Assembly: GCF_039523175.1 (NCBI RefSeq) | Contig: NZ_BAAAEU010000024.1 | Span: 434,001-498,000 of the forward strand | From: Dokdonella_A soli | GTDB lineage: Bacteria; Pseudomonadota; Gammaproteobacteria; Xanthomonadales; Rhodanobacteraceae | Reading direction: 5' to 3' | DNA length: 64,000 nucleotides | Shown: one piece after another, positions 9,710 to 17,420 of the stretch | Numbering within the stretch: position 1 is the first letter of the stretch | Layout: each line of letters opens with the position of its first letter | Notes under the pieces: generated by a model | What the model was told of the DNA's origin: nothing | What the model saw: the letters and a program-made list of their open reading frames with translations, nothing else | Databases searched by the model: none | Program-made: the position numbers and the translations under genes

Positions 9710-9815
9710 CGGGAATCGAGAATGGAGAATCGGGAATGGTCAGAGCAGGCAACGAGGATCGGGAGCGTAGGATTCGGTGAAACCTTCTCAACGATTTCCT
9801 GTTCCCGATTCCCGT
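9710..9815. repeat. Short GGGAATCG-type repeats in the pheS-pheT spacer
   Basis: The spacer holds GGGAATCG (9711) and CGGGAATGG (9731) facing TTCCCGATTCCCG (9802-9814) in inverted orientation, so it may fold as RNA. Motifs of this kind are frequent filler between genes in Xanthomonadales. No function is evident. Confidence 0.4.
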
Positions 9816-9818
9816 TCC

Positions 9819-10811
9819 TCAGGCAAACTGCCTGAGGAAGCGCAGATCGTTCTCGAAGAACTGCCGCAAATCATTGACGCCATAGCGCAGCATCGCGAAA
9901 CGCTCGCCGCCCATGCCGAACGCGAAGCCGGTGTAGCGCTCCGGATCGATGTCGCAGGCGCGCAGCACGTTCGGATGCACCATGCCGCAGCCGAGCACTT
10001 CGAGCCATGAACTCGTGCCGTCCTCGCGATCCCAGCGGATGTCGACCTCGGCGCCGGGTTCGACGAACGGGAAGTAGCTCGGCCGAAAGCGCATCTCGAA
10101 ATCGCGCTCGAAGAACGCGCGCACGAATTCGGCCAGCGTGCCCTTGAGGTCGGCGAAGCTGACATCCTCGCCGACCAGCAGACCCTCGATCTGGTGGAAC
10201 ATCGGCGAGTGGGTCTGGTCCGAATCGCTGCGGTAGACCTTGCCGACCGAGATCAGCCGGATCGGCGGCGTGCGCACTTTCGCGGCGCGGATCTGCACCG
10301 GCGAGGTGTGCGTGCGCAAGAGACGCCCGTCTGGGAACCAGAACGTGTCGTGCATCGTGCGCGCCGGGTGGTCCGGCGGAAAGTTCAGCGCCTCGAAGTT
10401 GTGCCAGTCGTCCTCGATCTCCGGACCATCGGCGAGTTCGTAACCGAGCCGCGCGAAGATCTCGGTGATGCGATCGAGCGTGCGCGTGATCGGATGCAGG
10501 CCGCCACGCCCGGCGCGCCGGCCGGGCAGCGTGACATCGACGCGCTCGGACACGAGGCGCCGATCCAGCTCGATCTTCTCCAGCGCCGCCTTGCGCGCGC
10601 CGATCGCCTCGGCGATGCGTTCCTTGGCGCGATTGACCTCGGCGCCGCGCGCCTTCTTCTCCTCGGCCGGCAACGTACGGAGCGCCTTCAGCGCAGCGGT
10701 GATGATGCCGTTCTTGCCGAGCAGCGCGACGCGCAGCGCATCGAGTGCTTCGAGCGTGTCGGCACTCGCGATGTCGTCGAGCGAGTGATTGATTTCCTGC
10801 AGTGCTTCCAT
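9819..10811 (-). CDS. pheS: Phenylalanine--tRNA ligase alpha subunit
   Basis: A 330-residue class II synthetase catalytic subunit. It has an N-terminal coiled coil (residues 1-85), motif 2 in the region HTSPVQIRA...KVYRSDSDQTHSPMFHQIEGL, and motif 3 with GMGGERFAML (GFAFGMGGERFAMLRYGV) near the C-terminus. The length matches the family. It is separated from rplT by a strong terminator-like hairpin, so its expression may depend on readthrough or a separate promoter. Unlike E. coli, no pheM-like Phe-rich leader fits in the short gap. Confidence 0.98.
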   Translation of the reverse strand: MEALQEINHSLDDIASADTLEALDALRVALLGKNGIITAALKALRTLPAEEKKARGAEVNRAKERIAEAIGARKAALEKIELDRRLVSERVDVTLPGRRAGRGGLHPITRTLDRITEIFARLGYELADGPEIEDDWHNFEALNFPPDHPARTMHDTFWFPDGRLLRTHTSPVQIRAAKVRTPPIRLISVGKVYRSDSDQTHSPMFHQIEGLLVGEDVSFADLKGTLAEFVRAFFERDFEMRFRPSYFPFVEPGAEVDIRWDREDGTSSWLEVLGCGMVHPNVLRACDIDPERYTGFAFGMGGERFAMLRYGVNDLRQFFENDLRFLRQFA

Positions 10812-10837
10812 CGCGGACTTTCCAAAAAACCGGGGCG

Positions 10838-10877
10838 GCAGAAACGAAAACGGGGAGGAGGCCTGGCCTCCTCCCCG
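10838..10877 (-). terminator. Terminator or attenuator between rplT and pheS
   Basis: An 11-bp perfect GC stem (CGGGGAGGAGG, 10851-10861, with 10867-10877) around a 5-base loop. Transcribed in the operon direction it is followed by TTTTCGTTTC. It sits 23 bases after the rplT stop and would reduce transcription into pheST. Confidence 0.7.
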
Positions 10878-10899
10878 CGCTATTCCTCACGACCGATGG

Positions 10900-11259
10900 T
10901 CACGCAGCCAGACTGGCCTTGGCTTTTTCCGCGAGCGCGCCGAACGCCTTGATGTCGTGCACGGCGAGGTCAGCGAGCACCTTGCGATCCAGCGTGATGT
11001 CGGCCTTCTTGAGGCCGTTCATCATGCGGCTGTACGACAGCCCGAACATGCGCGCACCTGCGTTGATGCGGACGATCCACAGCGCACGGAAATTGCGCTT
11101 CTTCTGCTTGCGGCCGATGTACGCATACTGATGCGCCTTGGTGACCGCCTGCTTGGCGACGCGGAAAACCTTGCGACGCGCGTTGTAGTAACCCTTGGCC
11201 TTGCCGAGGATCTTCTTGTGACGACGGTGGGCGATGACGCCACGCTTTACTCGTGCCAT
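10900..11259 (-). CDS. rplT: 50S ribosomal protein L20
   Basis: A 119-residue basic protein, MARVKRGVIAHRRHKKILGK at the start, which binds 23S rRNA early in large-subunit assembly. In other gammaproteobacteria it also represses translation of the rpmI-rplT messenger. It follows rpmI by 12 bases. Confidence 0.98.
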   Translation of the reverse strand: MARVKRGVIAHRRHKKILGKAKGYYNARRKVFRVAKQAVTKAHQYAYIGRKQKKRNFRALWIVRINAGARMFGLSYSRMMNGLKKADITLDRKVLADLAVHDIKAFGALAEKAKASLAA

Positions 11260-11271
11260 GTCTCGTCCTCC

Positions 11272-11469
11272 TTATGCGTACGGCAGCATGCGGGAGACGC
11301 GACCGGCGTCTTCCTTGCGCACGTGGTTGGTCGCACGAAGGCCGCGCTTACGCTTGGTGGCCTTCTTGGTGAGGATGTGGCTCTTGAACGCATGTCCGCA
11401 CTTGAACTTGCCGGACGCGGTCTTGCGGAACCGCTTCGCAGCGGCCCGGTTGGTTTTCATCTTGGGCAT
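11272..11469 (-). CDS. rpmI: 50S ribosomal protein L35
   Basis: A 65-residue basic protein beginning MPKMKTNRAAAKRFRKTASG, the family signature. The ATG at 11469 gives the normal length; the frame runs further upstream but that extension is in the infC-rpmI spacer and is not conserved. It lies between infC and rplT as in most bacteria. Confidence 0.98.
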   Translation of the reverse strand: MPKMKTNRAAAKRFRKTASGKFKCGHAFKSHILTKKATKRKRGLRATNHVRKEDAGRVSRMLPYA

Positions 11470-11656
11470 AACACAACTCCGTGAGTGATTTTTCGTTACT
11501 GGCGCGAGCGGTGGCCGATGCCACGCTTTCCGTCCTGCTCGTTCCGGTTTGTATGGCCCGGAATCCCGGGCCGGCTCCTGTTTACTTGTGCGTTCGTCCA
11601 TGAACGAGAGAATCAACAAGCGGTCTTCCTGACCACGGGTGTCACCAAAAGCCCTG
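11470..11656 (-). promoter_or_regulatory. infC-rpmI leader, possible L20 operator
   Basis: A 187-base untranslated spacer holding a perfect 7-bp hairpin GGCCCGG-AATC-CCGGGCC (11555-11572). In E. coli the corresponding stretch folds into a pseudoknot bound by L20 to repress rpmI translation. Position supports a similar role here; the fold itself was not worked out. Confidence 0.35.
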
Positions 11657-12181
11657 CTACTGCTTCTTCTTCGGCGCGATCATCATGACCATCAGGCGCC
11701 CTTCCATCCTCGGGTACTGCTCGATCACCGCTTCCTCGGTGATGTCGGCCGCGATCTTCTTGACCATCGCGTCGCCGAGTTCCTGATGGGCCATCTCGCG
11801 ACCGCGGAAGCGGATCGTGATCTTGACCTTGTCGCCTTCCTCCAGGAAGCGCCGCAGGTTGCGCATCTTGATCGCGTAATCGCCGACGTCCGTGGTCGGG
11901 CGGAACTTCAGTTCCTTGATCTCGACCTGCTTGGTCTTCTTGCGCGCCGCGTGCGCCTTCTTCTGCGTCTCGAACTTGAACTTGCCGAAATCCATGATCC
12001 GGCACACCGGCGGATCGCCGTTCGGCTGGATCTCGACCAGGTCCAGACCCGCTTCCTGGGCCATGGCCAGCGCCTCGTCGCGCGACAGGATGCCGACCTG
12101 CTCTCCTTCGGCGCCGATTACGCGTACTCGCGGAACTCGGATTTCCAGATTCCTGCGGTTCGCTTTGTTGTCGGTGGCGAT
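11657..12181 (-). CDS. infC: Translation initiation factor IF-3 with AUC start codon
   Basis: A 174-residue factor that binds the 30S subunit and discriminates against wrong start codons. The N-terminal domain (RRNLEIRVPRVRVIGAEGEQ) and C-terminal domain (MRNLRRFLEEGDKVKITIRF) are complete. There is an in-frame TGA two codons above, and no ATG, GTG or TTG in frame before an internal ATG 39 codons in. The only plausible start is ATC at 12181, with GGAGGA 7 bases upstream. A start at the internal ATG (12064) would delete most of the N-terminal domain. Rare AUU/AUC/AUA starts are the known basis of IF-3 autoregulation. Confidence 0.93.
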   Translation of the reverse strand: MATDNKANRRNLEIRVPRVRVIGAEGEQVGILSRDEALAMAQEAGLDLVEIQPNGDPPVCRIMDFGKFKFETQKKAHAARKKTKQVEIKELKFRPTTDVGDYAIKMRNLRRFLEEGDKVKITIRFRGREMAHQELGDAMVKKIAADITEEAVIEQYPRMEGRLMVMMIAPKKKQ

Positions 12182-12213
12182 ACGTCAATCCTCCAAGGGG
12201 GAATTAGCAGGAT

Positions 12214-12331
12214 GCTGAAAAAGGGCTGTCCTGCCCTTTTCAGCTCAGCGAGTCCGGTACAAGTCCGGACTCGCTTCCGCCGAATCAATCACCAAGGCGA
12301 TTGATTCGCGTGCGATCCATCCGTGGATCGC
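12214..12331 (-). promoter_or_regulatory. Four consecutive stem-loops between thrS and infC
   Basis: Four inverted repeats sit end to end: 12214-12244 (GCTGAAAA...TTTTCAGC with a GGGC/GCCC inner stem), 12249-12273 (CGAGTCCG.../CGGACTCG), 12281-12308 (CGAATCAATC/GATTGATTCG, 10 bp perfect) and 12312-12331 (GCGATCCA/TGGATCGC). None has a strong T run on the minus strand, so they look more like messenger structure or processing sites ahead of infC than plain terminators. Confidence 0.6.
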
Positions 12332-12348
12332 GCTCCCGGAACGCCGGA

Positions 12349-14253
12349 TCAGGCCCGTTCGCTCTCGGATTTCAAGCGCTCGACGAAGCTGGCGACCGGC
12401 ATCGACCCCAGATCCTCACCCGCGCGAGTACGCACGGCAACGGCTCCCGCATCTCTCTCGCGGTCGCCCACGACGAGCAGATAGGGAACCTTGTCCAGCG
12501 TATGCGCGCGGATTTTATAGCCAATCTTCTCGTTACGCAAATCCGCCTCGACCCGGAAACCTTGCGCGACAAGGGCTTGCGCGGTTTCAGCCACGTAATC
12601 GGCCTGCGCGTCGGTAATATTCATGACCACGGCCTGCACCGGCGCCAGCCAGGCCGGCAGCAGGCCGGCATGGTGCTCGATCAGGATGCCGATGAAGCGT
12701 TCCATCGATCCGACGATGGCGCGATGCAGCATAACCGGCCGCCGGCGCTGCGAGTGCTCGTCCACGTATTCGGCGCCCAGGCGCTCCGGCATCATGAAAT
12801 CCACCTGCATGGTACCGACCTGCCAGGCACGGCCGATCGAGTCCTTCAGGTGGTACTCGATCTTCGGCGCATAGAACGCGCCCTCGCCCGGCAACTCCTC
12901 CCATTCGACGCCGGCTGCGCGCAACGCGCGGCGCAGCATTTCCTCGGTGCGATCCCAGAACTCGTCGGAACCGATGCGCTTGTCCGGCCGCAATGCCAGC
13001 TTGATCGCCAGATCGGTGAAGCCGAAATCGGCGTAAACCTTCATCGCCTGCAGATGGAACGCGGTGACTTCCGCCTCGACCTGGTCTTCCGTGCAGAAAA
13101 TGTGGCCGTCGTCCTGGGTGAACGCGCGCACGCGCATGATGCCGTGCAACGCACCGGACGGCTCGTTGCGATGGCAGCCGCCGAACTCGCCGTAGCGGAT
13201 CGGCAACTCGCGATAGCTGTGCAGGCCGGTGTTGAAGATCTGCACGTGACCCGGGCAGTTCATCGGTTTCAGCGCGTAGGTGTGCTTCTCCGACTCCGTG
13301 AAGAACATGTTCTCCGCATAGTTGTCCCAGTGGCCGGACTTCTTCCACAGCGAAACGTCCAGCACCATCGGGCAACGCACTTCCTGATAGCCGCTGCGCT
13401 TGTAGACGCCGCGCATGTACTGCTCCACCTGCTGCCAGACCGCCCAGCCCTTCGGGTGCCAGAACACCATGCCGGGGCTTTCTTCCTGCTGGTGGAACAG
13501 ATCCAGCGCCTTGCCGATCTTGCGGTGGTCGCGCTTCTCGGCCTCTTCGAGCTGATGCAGATACGCGGCGAGGTCCTTGTCGTTGAGCCAGGCCGTGCCG
13601 TAGATGCGCGACAGCATCGCGTTGTTGGAATCGCCGCGCCAGTACGCACCGGCGACCTTCATCAGCTTGAAGGTCTTGAGGCGACTCGTGTTCGGCACGT
13701 GCGGGCCGCGGCACAAATCCGTGAACTCGCCCTGCGTGTACAGCGACAGCTCCTCGTTGGCCGGGATGCTCTCGATGATCTGCGCCTTGTACTCCTCGCC
13801 CTTGGCGCGGAAGTACTTCACGGCCTCATCGCGCGCCATCACCGAGCGCGACACCGGCAGCGCCTCGGCCGCGATCTTCTTCATCTCGGCCTCGATCGCG
13901 GCGAGATCCTCGGTCGTGAACTGGCGCTCGAACGCGAAGTCGTAGTAGAAGCCGTTCTCGATCACCGGACCGATCGTGACCTGTGCCTTCGGGAACAGGC
14001 GCTGCACCGCCTGCGCAAGCAGGTGCGCGGACGAATGGCGGATGATCTCGACCGCCTCGGGACTTTTCTCGGTGATGATCGAGAGCGTAGCGTCGTGGTC
14101 GATCGGGCGACTGGTGTCGACCAGCTGGCCGTCGACATTGCCGGCCAACGCGGCCTTGGCGAGCCCTGCGCCGATCGAGGCGGCGACGTCCTGCACGGTC
14201 GGTGCGTGATCGAACTGTTTCTTGCTGCCGTCAGGAAGCGTGATATTGATCAT
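12349..14253 (-). CDS. thrS: Threonine--tRNA ligase
   Basis: A 634-residue class II synthetase with an N-terminal TGS domain (MINITLPDGSKKQF), an editing domain with HSSAHLLAQAVQ, the catalytic core (PMNCPGHVQIF, RYGEFGGCHRNEPSGALHG) and a C-terminal anticodon-binding domain (YLLVVGDRERDAGAV). The ATG at 14253 is chosen because MINITLPDG is the conserved start; 27 further codons upstream are open but unlike the family. It is the first gene of the operon and is preceded by a leader peptide and terminator. Confidence 0.98.
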   Translation of the reverse strand: MINITLPDGSKKQFDHAPTVQDVAASIGAGLAKAALAGNVDGQLVDTSRPIDHDATLSIITEKSPEAVEIIRHSSAHLLAQAVQRLFPKAQVTIGPVIENGFYYDFAFERQFTTEDLAAIEAEMKKIAAEALPVSRSVMARDEAVKYFRAKGEEYKAQIIESIPANEELSLYTQGEFTDLCRGPHVPNTSRLKTFKLMKVAGAYWRGDSNNAMLSRIYGTAWLNDKDLAAYLHQLEEAEKRDHRKIGKALDLFHQQEESPGMVFWHPKGWAVWQQVEQYMRGVYKRSGYQEVRCPMVLDVSLWKKSGHWDNYAENMFFTESEKHTYALKPMNCPGHVQIFNTGLHSYRELPIRYGEFGGCHRNEPSGALHGIMRVRAFTQDDGHIFCTEDQVEAEVTAFHLQAMKVYADFGFTDLAIKLALRPDKRIGSDEFWDRTEEMLRRALRAAGVEWEELPGEGAFYAPKIEYHLKDSIGRAWQVGTMQVDFMMPERLGAEYVDEHSQRRRPVMLHRAIVGSMERFIGILIEHHAGLLPAWLAPVQAVVMNITDAQADYVAETAQALVAQGFRVEADLRNEKIGYKIRAHTLDKVPYLLVVGDRERDAGAVAVRTRAGEDLGSMPVASFVERLKSESERA

Positions 14254-14331
14254 TGAGGCAATCTTTCCGGGAAGTCCGGCCCGAAATGGCCGGTCTGGCT
14301 CGGCCGTCACGACGACGACAGGAGCCACGGA

Positions 14332-14356
14332 CAAAAATAAAGGGCGCCAGGCGCCC
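14332..14356 (-). terminator. Rho-independent terminator in the thrS leader
   Basis: On the minus strand GGGCG-CCTGG-CGCCC (14356-14342) is followed by TTTATTTTT (14341-14333), and is flanked by AAA/TTT that extend the stem. It stands 30 bases after the leader-peptide stop and about 80 bases before the thrS start, the usual place for an attenuator. Confidence 0.8.
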
Positions 14357-14385
14357 TTTTTCGGTGGCGACTCTGCGCGGGGAAT

Positions 14386-14412
14386 TCAGCGGTAGAAAGT
14401 TCGCGTGCTCAT
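14386..14412 (-). CDS. Candidate thrS leader peptide MSTRTFYR
   Basis: An 8-codon frame with ATG at 14412 and TGA at 14388-14386, preceded by GAGGG 6 bases upstream. Two of its residues are threonine (ACG, ACT). It lies between a sigma70-like promoter and a rho-independent terminator, upstream of thrS. This is the layout of ribosome-mediated attenuators, where stalling at codons of the scarce amino acid lets transcription continue. Translation and regulation are inferred; only two Thr codons is a modest signal. Confidence 0.55.
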   Translation of the reverse strand: MSTRTFYR

Positions 14413-14487
14413 GTCACACCCTCGACCGGCGATTACCCGCGGGCCACCTGTGTCTCTTCCGCGGCGCCTGCTGCACCGCGGCGACAA

Positions 14488-14516
14488 ACGCTAGTGCAGC
14501 TACGGCAGCCTGTCAA
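14488..14516 (-). promoter_or_regulatory. Promoter of the thrS leader
   Basis: Minus-strand TTGACA (14516-14511), 17-base spacer, TAGCGT (14493-14488). The start point would be near 14481, about 70 bases before the leader-peptide ATG. The -35 is consensus, the -10 is moderate. Confidence 0.55.
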
Positions 14517-14534
14517 CGGCGGCCGCACCCAGGT

Positions 14535-14660
14535 TCAGAAGCGCCAATCCAGGCTCAGCGTTGCACTGCGGCCGACCTCGTCGACTTCGGAGCCGTGCTC
14601 GCGATAGCGCCGGTCGCCGAGGTTCTCCAGACGCGCCGTGGCGGGCTGGTGCAAATGTCG
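14535..14660 (-). pseudogene. Remnant of a TonB-dependent receptor C-terminus
   Basis: Minus-strand translation gives ARLENLGDRRYREHGSEVDE and then GRSATLSLDWRF before a TGA at 14537-14535. The asparagine-leucine-x-D-R-x-Y-R-E-H-G-S and final W-R-F pattern is that of the last strands of a BtuB/vitamin-B12-type or siderophore receptor barrel. Only about 40 codons remain recognisable; upstream the frame runs into unrelated sequence with no start. It is a decayed leftover, lying partly upstream of the thrS promoter. Confidence 0.65.
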
Positions 14661-14774
14661 ACGCTCGGCGGATCGATCCCTGCTTGGCGACGAAACCGAC
14701 ATGGCACGGCGAAACCCTCGCGGAAACGAAAACGGCGCGACTCCATGGAGTCGCGCCGTTGTTTCGTATCAAGG

Positions 14775-14849
14775 TGGTGGGCGGTACAAGGATCGAACTT
14801 GTGACCCCTACCATGTCAAGGTAGTGCTCTACCGCTGAGCTAACCGCCC
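14775..14849 (-). tRNA. tRNA-Val (anticodon GAC)
   Basis: A 75-base cloverleaf: acceptor GGGCGGT/ACCGCCC, D-arm GCTCAGCGGTAGAGC, anticodon loop TTGACAT with anticodon GAC, T-loop GTTCGATCC, discriminator A, encoded CCA at 14777-14775. Confidence 0.96.
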
Positions 14850-14884
14850 ACATTCGCCGCCGTGCCCGGCTGCGAAGGGCGCGC

Positions 14885-14913
14885 AAGGTAGCACAGCCTC
14901 CGCGGCGCGACAA
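14885..14913 (-). promoter_or_regulatory. Promoter of tRNA-Val
   Basis: Minus-strand TTGTCG (14913-14908), 17-base spacer, TACCTT (14890-14885), about 36 bases before the tRNA 5' end. Confidence 0.5.
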
Positions 14914-14931
14914 CCGCCACGTGCCCCCGCA

Positions 14932-15870
14932 TCAGGCAACGCGGGCGCCTGCGGCCTCGCGGATGCGGCGCCAGACCTGCAGCAGTCGGCCCGGCATGGT
15001 CGGCGCCTCCGAACGCGGTGCCTCGACCTCGTGCCGATGCAGCAGGCTCGAGGTCGCGCGCAGCTCCGCATGTCGCTCCAGCGCCGCGATCAGACCGCGG
15101 CGCAGCAACTCGCGCGGCGGCGGTTGCAGCAGGAAGCGGAAGATCTGGCCCTCGTTGATCAGGCCGATCACCAGCCGGCTGTCGCGCAGCGGCGATACCA
15201 CTATGGCCAGCGTTGCCGGCCGCAGCCGCTTGAGCTGCTTGAGCGCATCCGCCACGTCGCCACCGGCGCTCGACAATTGCGCGACGACGACCGCGACCTC
15301 GTGTTCGGCCAGCAGTTCCAGCGCGTCCTCCAGATGCACGGCGTGATCGACCCGGACCGCCATCGGCAGCAATTCACGAACCTGGCTCGCGACCGCTCCG
15401 GCATCGTCGAGAACGACGATGCGCGCGGCGATCGCGTCCAGCGCCGGCCTGTTCGGCATCGCGATCGGCGCCGCAGCCGCCGCGGCGAACTCGCGCATCG
15501 CGATGCGCGCGGCCTGCTCGACGGTTTCGATCAGGTACTGCGCGTTCCACGGCTTCTCGATGAAGCGGTAGATCTCGCCATCGTTCACCGATGCCGTCAC
15601 GGCATCCATGTCGGCATAGCCGGTCAGCAGGATGCGCATCGTCGCCGGCGAATGTTCGGCGACCGCGCGCAGGACTGCGACGCCGCTGATTTCGGGCATG
15701 CGCTGGTCGCTGACCACGACATGCACCGGCTGCTGGCGCACCCATTCGATCGCCTCGCGACCCGAAGTCGTGGCGAGGATCTCGCAGCGGCCGCGGAACA
15801 GCATGCGCAGCGAGCGCAGGATGCGCTCCTCGTCGTCGACGAACAGCACGCGCGGCAGCACAGCGCTCAT
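14932..15870 (-). CDS. Response regulator with two receiver-like domains
   Basis: A 312-residue protein. The N-terminal receiver (residues 5-125) is complete: acidic pair D12/D13, phospho-acceptor D55 (VVVSDQRMP), T83 and K106 (IEKPW). A second receiver-like copy (about 143-265) aligns strand for strand (LRPATLAIVVSPLRDSR, NEGQIFRFLLQPP) but the phospho-acceptor position reads VVVAQLSS, so it is probably not phosphorylated. No DNA-binding or output enzyme domain follows, so it likely acts through protein contacts. It overlaps the histidine kinase gene by 4 bases (ATGA) and is its cognate partner. The first receiver resembles those of RpfG-type regulators. Confidence 0.85.
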   Translation of the reverse strand: MSAVLPRVLFVDDEERILRSLRMLFRGRCEILATTSGREAIEWVRQQPVHVVVSDQRMPEISGVAVLRAVAEHSPATMRILLTGYADMDAVTASVNDGEIYRFIEKPWNAQYLIETVEQAARIAMREFAAAAAAPIAMPNRPALDAIAARIVVLDDAGAVASQVRELLPMAVRVDHAVHLEDALELLAEHEVAVVVAQLSSAGGDVADALKQLKRLRPATLAIVVSPLRDSRLVIGLINEGQIFRFLLQPPPRELLRRGLIAALERHAELRATSSLLHRHEVEAPRSEAPTMPGRLLQVWRRIREAAGARVA

Positions 15871-17210
15871 GGCTTGTCTCCGCGCGCAGCGATCGGCAGC
15901 ACGACCAGGAAGCGCGTGCCGACGCCCGGCTTCGAGGTCGCGCGGATCACGCCGCCGTGCTGCTCGATGATCTGGTGCGAGATCGCCAGTCCCATGCCGG
16001 TGCCCTGCCCGATCGGCTTGGTCGTGAAGAACGGATCGAAAATGCGCGGCAAGTCCGCGGCTGCGATGCCCTTGCCGTTGTCCTCGATGACCACCAGCAC
16101 GCGCCGATCGAGCGCCTGCGTGCGCACGACGATGCGCCCGCCATCGTGCTCGATCGCCTGCGCCGCGTTGCTGAGCAGGTTGAGCAGCACCTGGTTGATC
16201 TGCGCTGGCGCGCAGTCGATCTCCGGCAGCTCGCCTGCTTCGAAAGCCGCCGTGACGCCGCGCTTGCGCAGGATGTGCTGGACGATCTTCAGCGCGCTCT
16301 CGACGAGCCGGTTGACGTCGGCCTTCTGCATGCCGGCCTGGTCCAGGCGGCTGAAATCCTTGAGGTTGACGACGAGGTCGCCGATCTGCCCGACGCCGTG
16401 CACGGTGTCGTCGAGCAGCCCGCACAGATCCTCCAGCGCCGTGCCGTCGACACGCACGCGCAGATCCGCAATTTCATCGAACCGCGCATCGAGATCCGTG
16501 CCCGGCTCCGTTTCGCCGGTCAGCGCGCCGATCACTGCCTCCTGGGCGACAACCAGCCGCGCCGCATCAGCGAGCGCGGCGCGCGTCATCTCGACGTTGT
16601 TGCGCACGTAGCCGAGCGGCGTGTTGATCTCGTGCACCAGGCCCGCGACCATCTGGCCGAGCGAGGCCATCTTCTCGGACTGCACCAGCTGCAACTGCGA
16701 GGACTTCACGCGCGCGTAGGCACGCTCGAGTTCGACCGAGTGCTGGGCGAGGCGATCCTCGACCGCGCGCAACACATCGAGCACGAGGCCGGTGCCGGCG
16801 TAACCGTTGTCGTCGACCAGGATGAAGTCGTCGGTGATCGGGCTCTTGATATGCGTGGCGACAGCACGCGCCGCCTCCTCGATCGGCGTTGCCACCGGCA
16901 GCACCAGCGGCGCCGCGTTCATCAACGTGGTGATCGGGCGGCGGCCATACAGCTCGCGGCCGTACGGCATCAGGAAGATGCGCATCAGTTCGTAGCGGCT
17001 GATCATGCCGACCGGCTTGGAGCCCGCCGCGACGATCGGCAGGCTCAGCAGGCCCGCGTGCGCCGGCTGCAGGAAGAGCTGTGCGACATCGAGCACGCTG
17101 GTGTCCGGCGCGACCGGCGTGGTCGCCAGCAAAAGCAGCCCCAGATCGCTCGGTGCGCCGGCAAGGATCGGCGCGGTCGCCTGCAACGGCAGCGCTTGAT
17201 TCATCGGCAT
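15867..17210 (-). CDS. CBS-domain sensor histidine kinase
   Basis: About 447 residues, with no transmembrane segment, so cytoplasmic. A pair of CBS domains (about residues 25-145; PVGMISRYELMR, DDFILVDDNGYAGTGLVLDV) is followed by a coiled linker, a HisKA dimerisation segment with the phospho-accepting histidine in GLVHEINTPLG, and an HATPase_c domain with N box LLNLLSNAAQAI, DNGKGI, FDPFFTTKP and GTGMGLAIS. CBS pairs bind adenosyl ligands in other proteins; the ligand here is unknown. The start at 17210 (MPMNQ) or 17204 (MNQ) is uncertain, because neither has a good ribosome site. It is co-transcribed with the downstream response regulator. Confidence 0.88.
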   Translation of the reverse strand: MPMNQALPLQATAPILAGAPSDLGLLLLATTPVAPDTSVLDVAQLFLQPAHAGLLSLPIVAAGSKPVGMISRYELMRIFLMPYGRELYGRRPITTLMNAAPLVLPVATPIEEAARAVATHIKSPITDDFILVDDNGYAGTGLVLDVLRAVEDRLAQHSVELERAYARVKSSQLQLVQSEKMASLGQMVAGLVHEINTPLGYVRNNVEMTRAALADAARLVVAQEAVIGALTGETEPGTDLDARFDEIADLRVRVDGTALEDLCGLLDDTVHGVGQIGDLVVNLKDFSRLDQAGMQKADVNRLVESALKIVQHILRKRGVTAAFEAGELPEIDCAPAQINQVLLNLLSNAAQAIEHDGGRIVVRTQALDRRVLVVIEDNGKGIAAADLPRIFDPFFTTKPIGQGTGMGLAISHQIIEQHGGVIRATSKPGVGTRFLVVLPIAARGDKP

Positions 17211-17372
17211 CGGAACTTCGAAAGCGGGCCGCCACGCGCGAATGGTGACGGATTGCCCGAGGCAGCGCAGCCTAGCTGGCGTTGGCGACAAACATGTGAC
17301 GCCGATCTCAAAAGCGCGTCGTCACCAAGCGAGAAACGGGCTGCCTTCGCCAACGAGGCGCGGATGGCGCGG

Positions 17373-17410
17373 CATCCGTTCGTCCTTCGATACCTCAGGA
17401 CGAACGGATG
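17373..17410. repeat. 14-bp perfect inverted repeat
   Basis: CATCCGTTCGTCCT and AGGACGAACGGATG flank a 10-base loop. This is a commonly seen intergenic palindrome in proteobacteria. It lies past the 5' end of the kinase gene and could terminate transcription in either direction. Confidence 0.7.
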
Positions 17411-17420
17411 GATGGATTTC

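Noticed and set aside
11613..12188. 191-codon frame over infC starting at a TTG
   Set aside because: Out of phase with IF-3; its product is Arg/Gly/Asp-rich and unlike any factor.
12301..14256. Long open frame opposite thrS (651 codons)
   Set aside because: It is the antisense shadow of thrS in high-GC DNA; the product is His/Arg/Leu-rich without domains.
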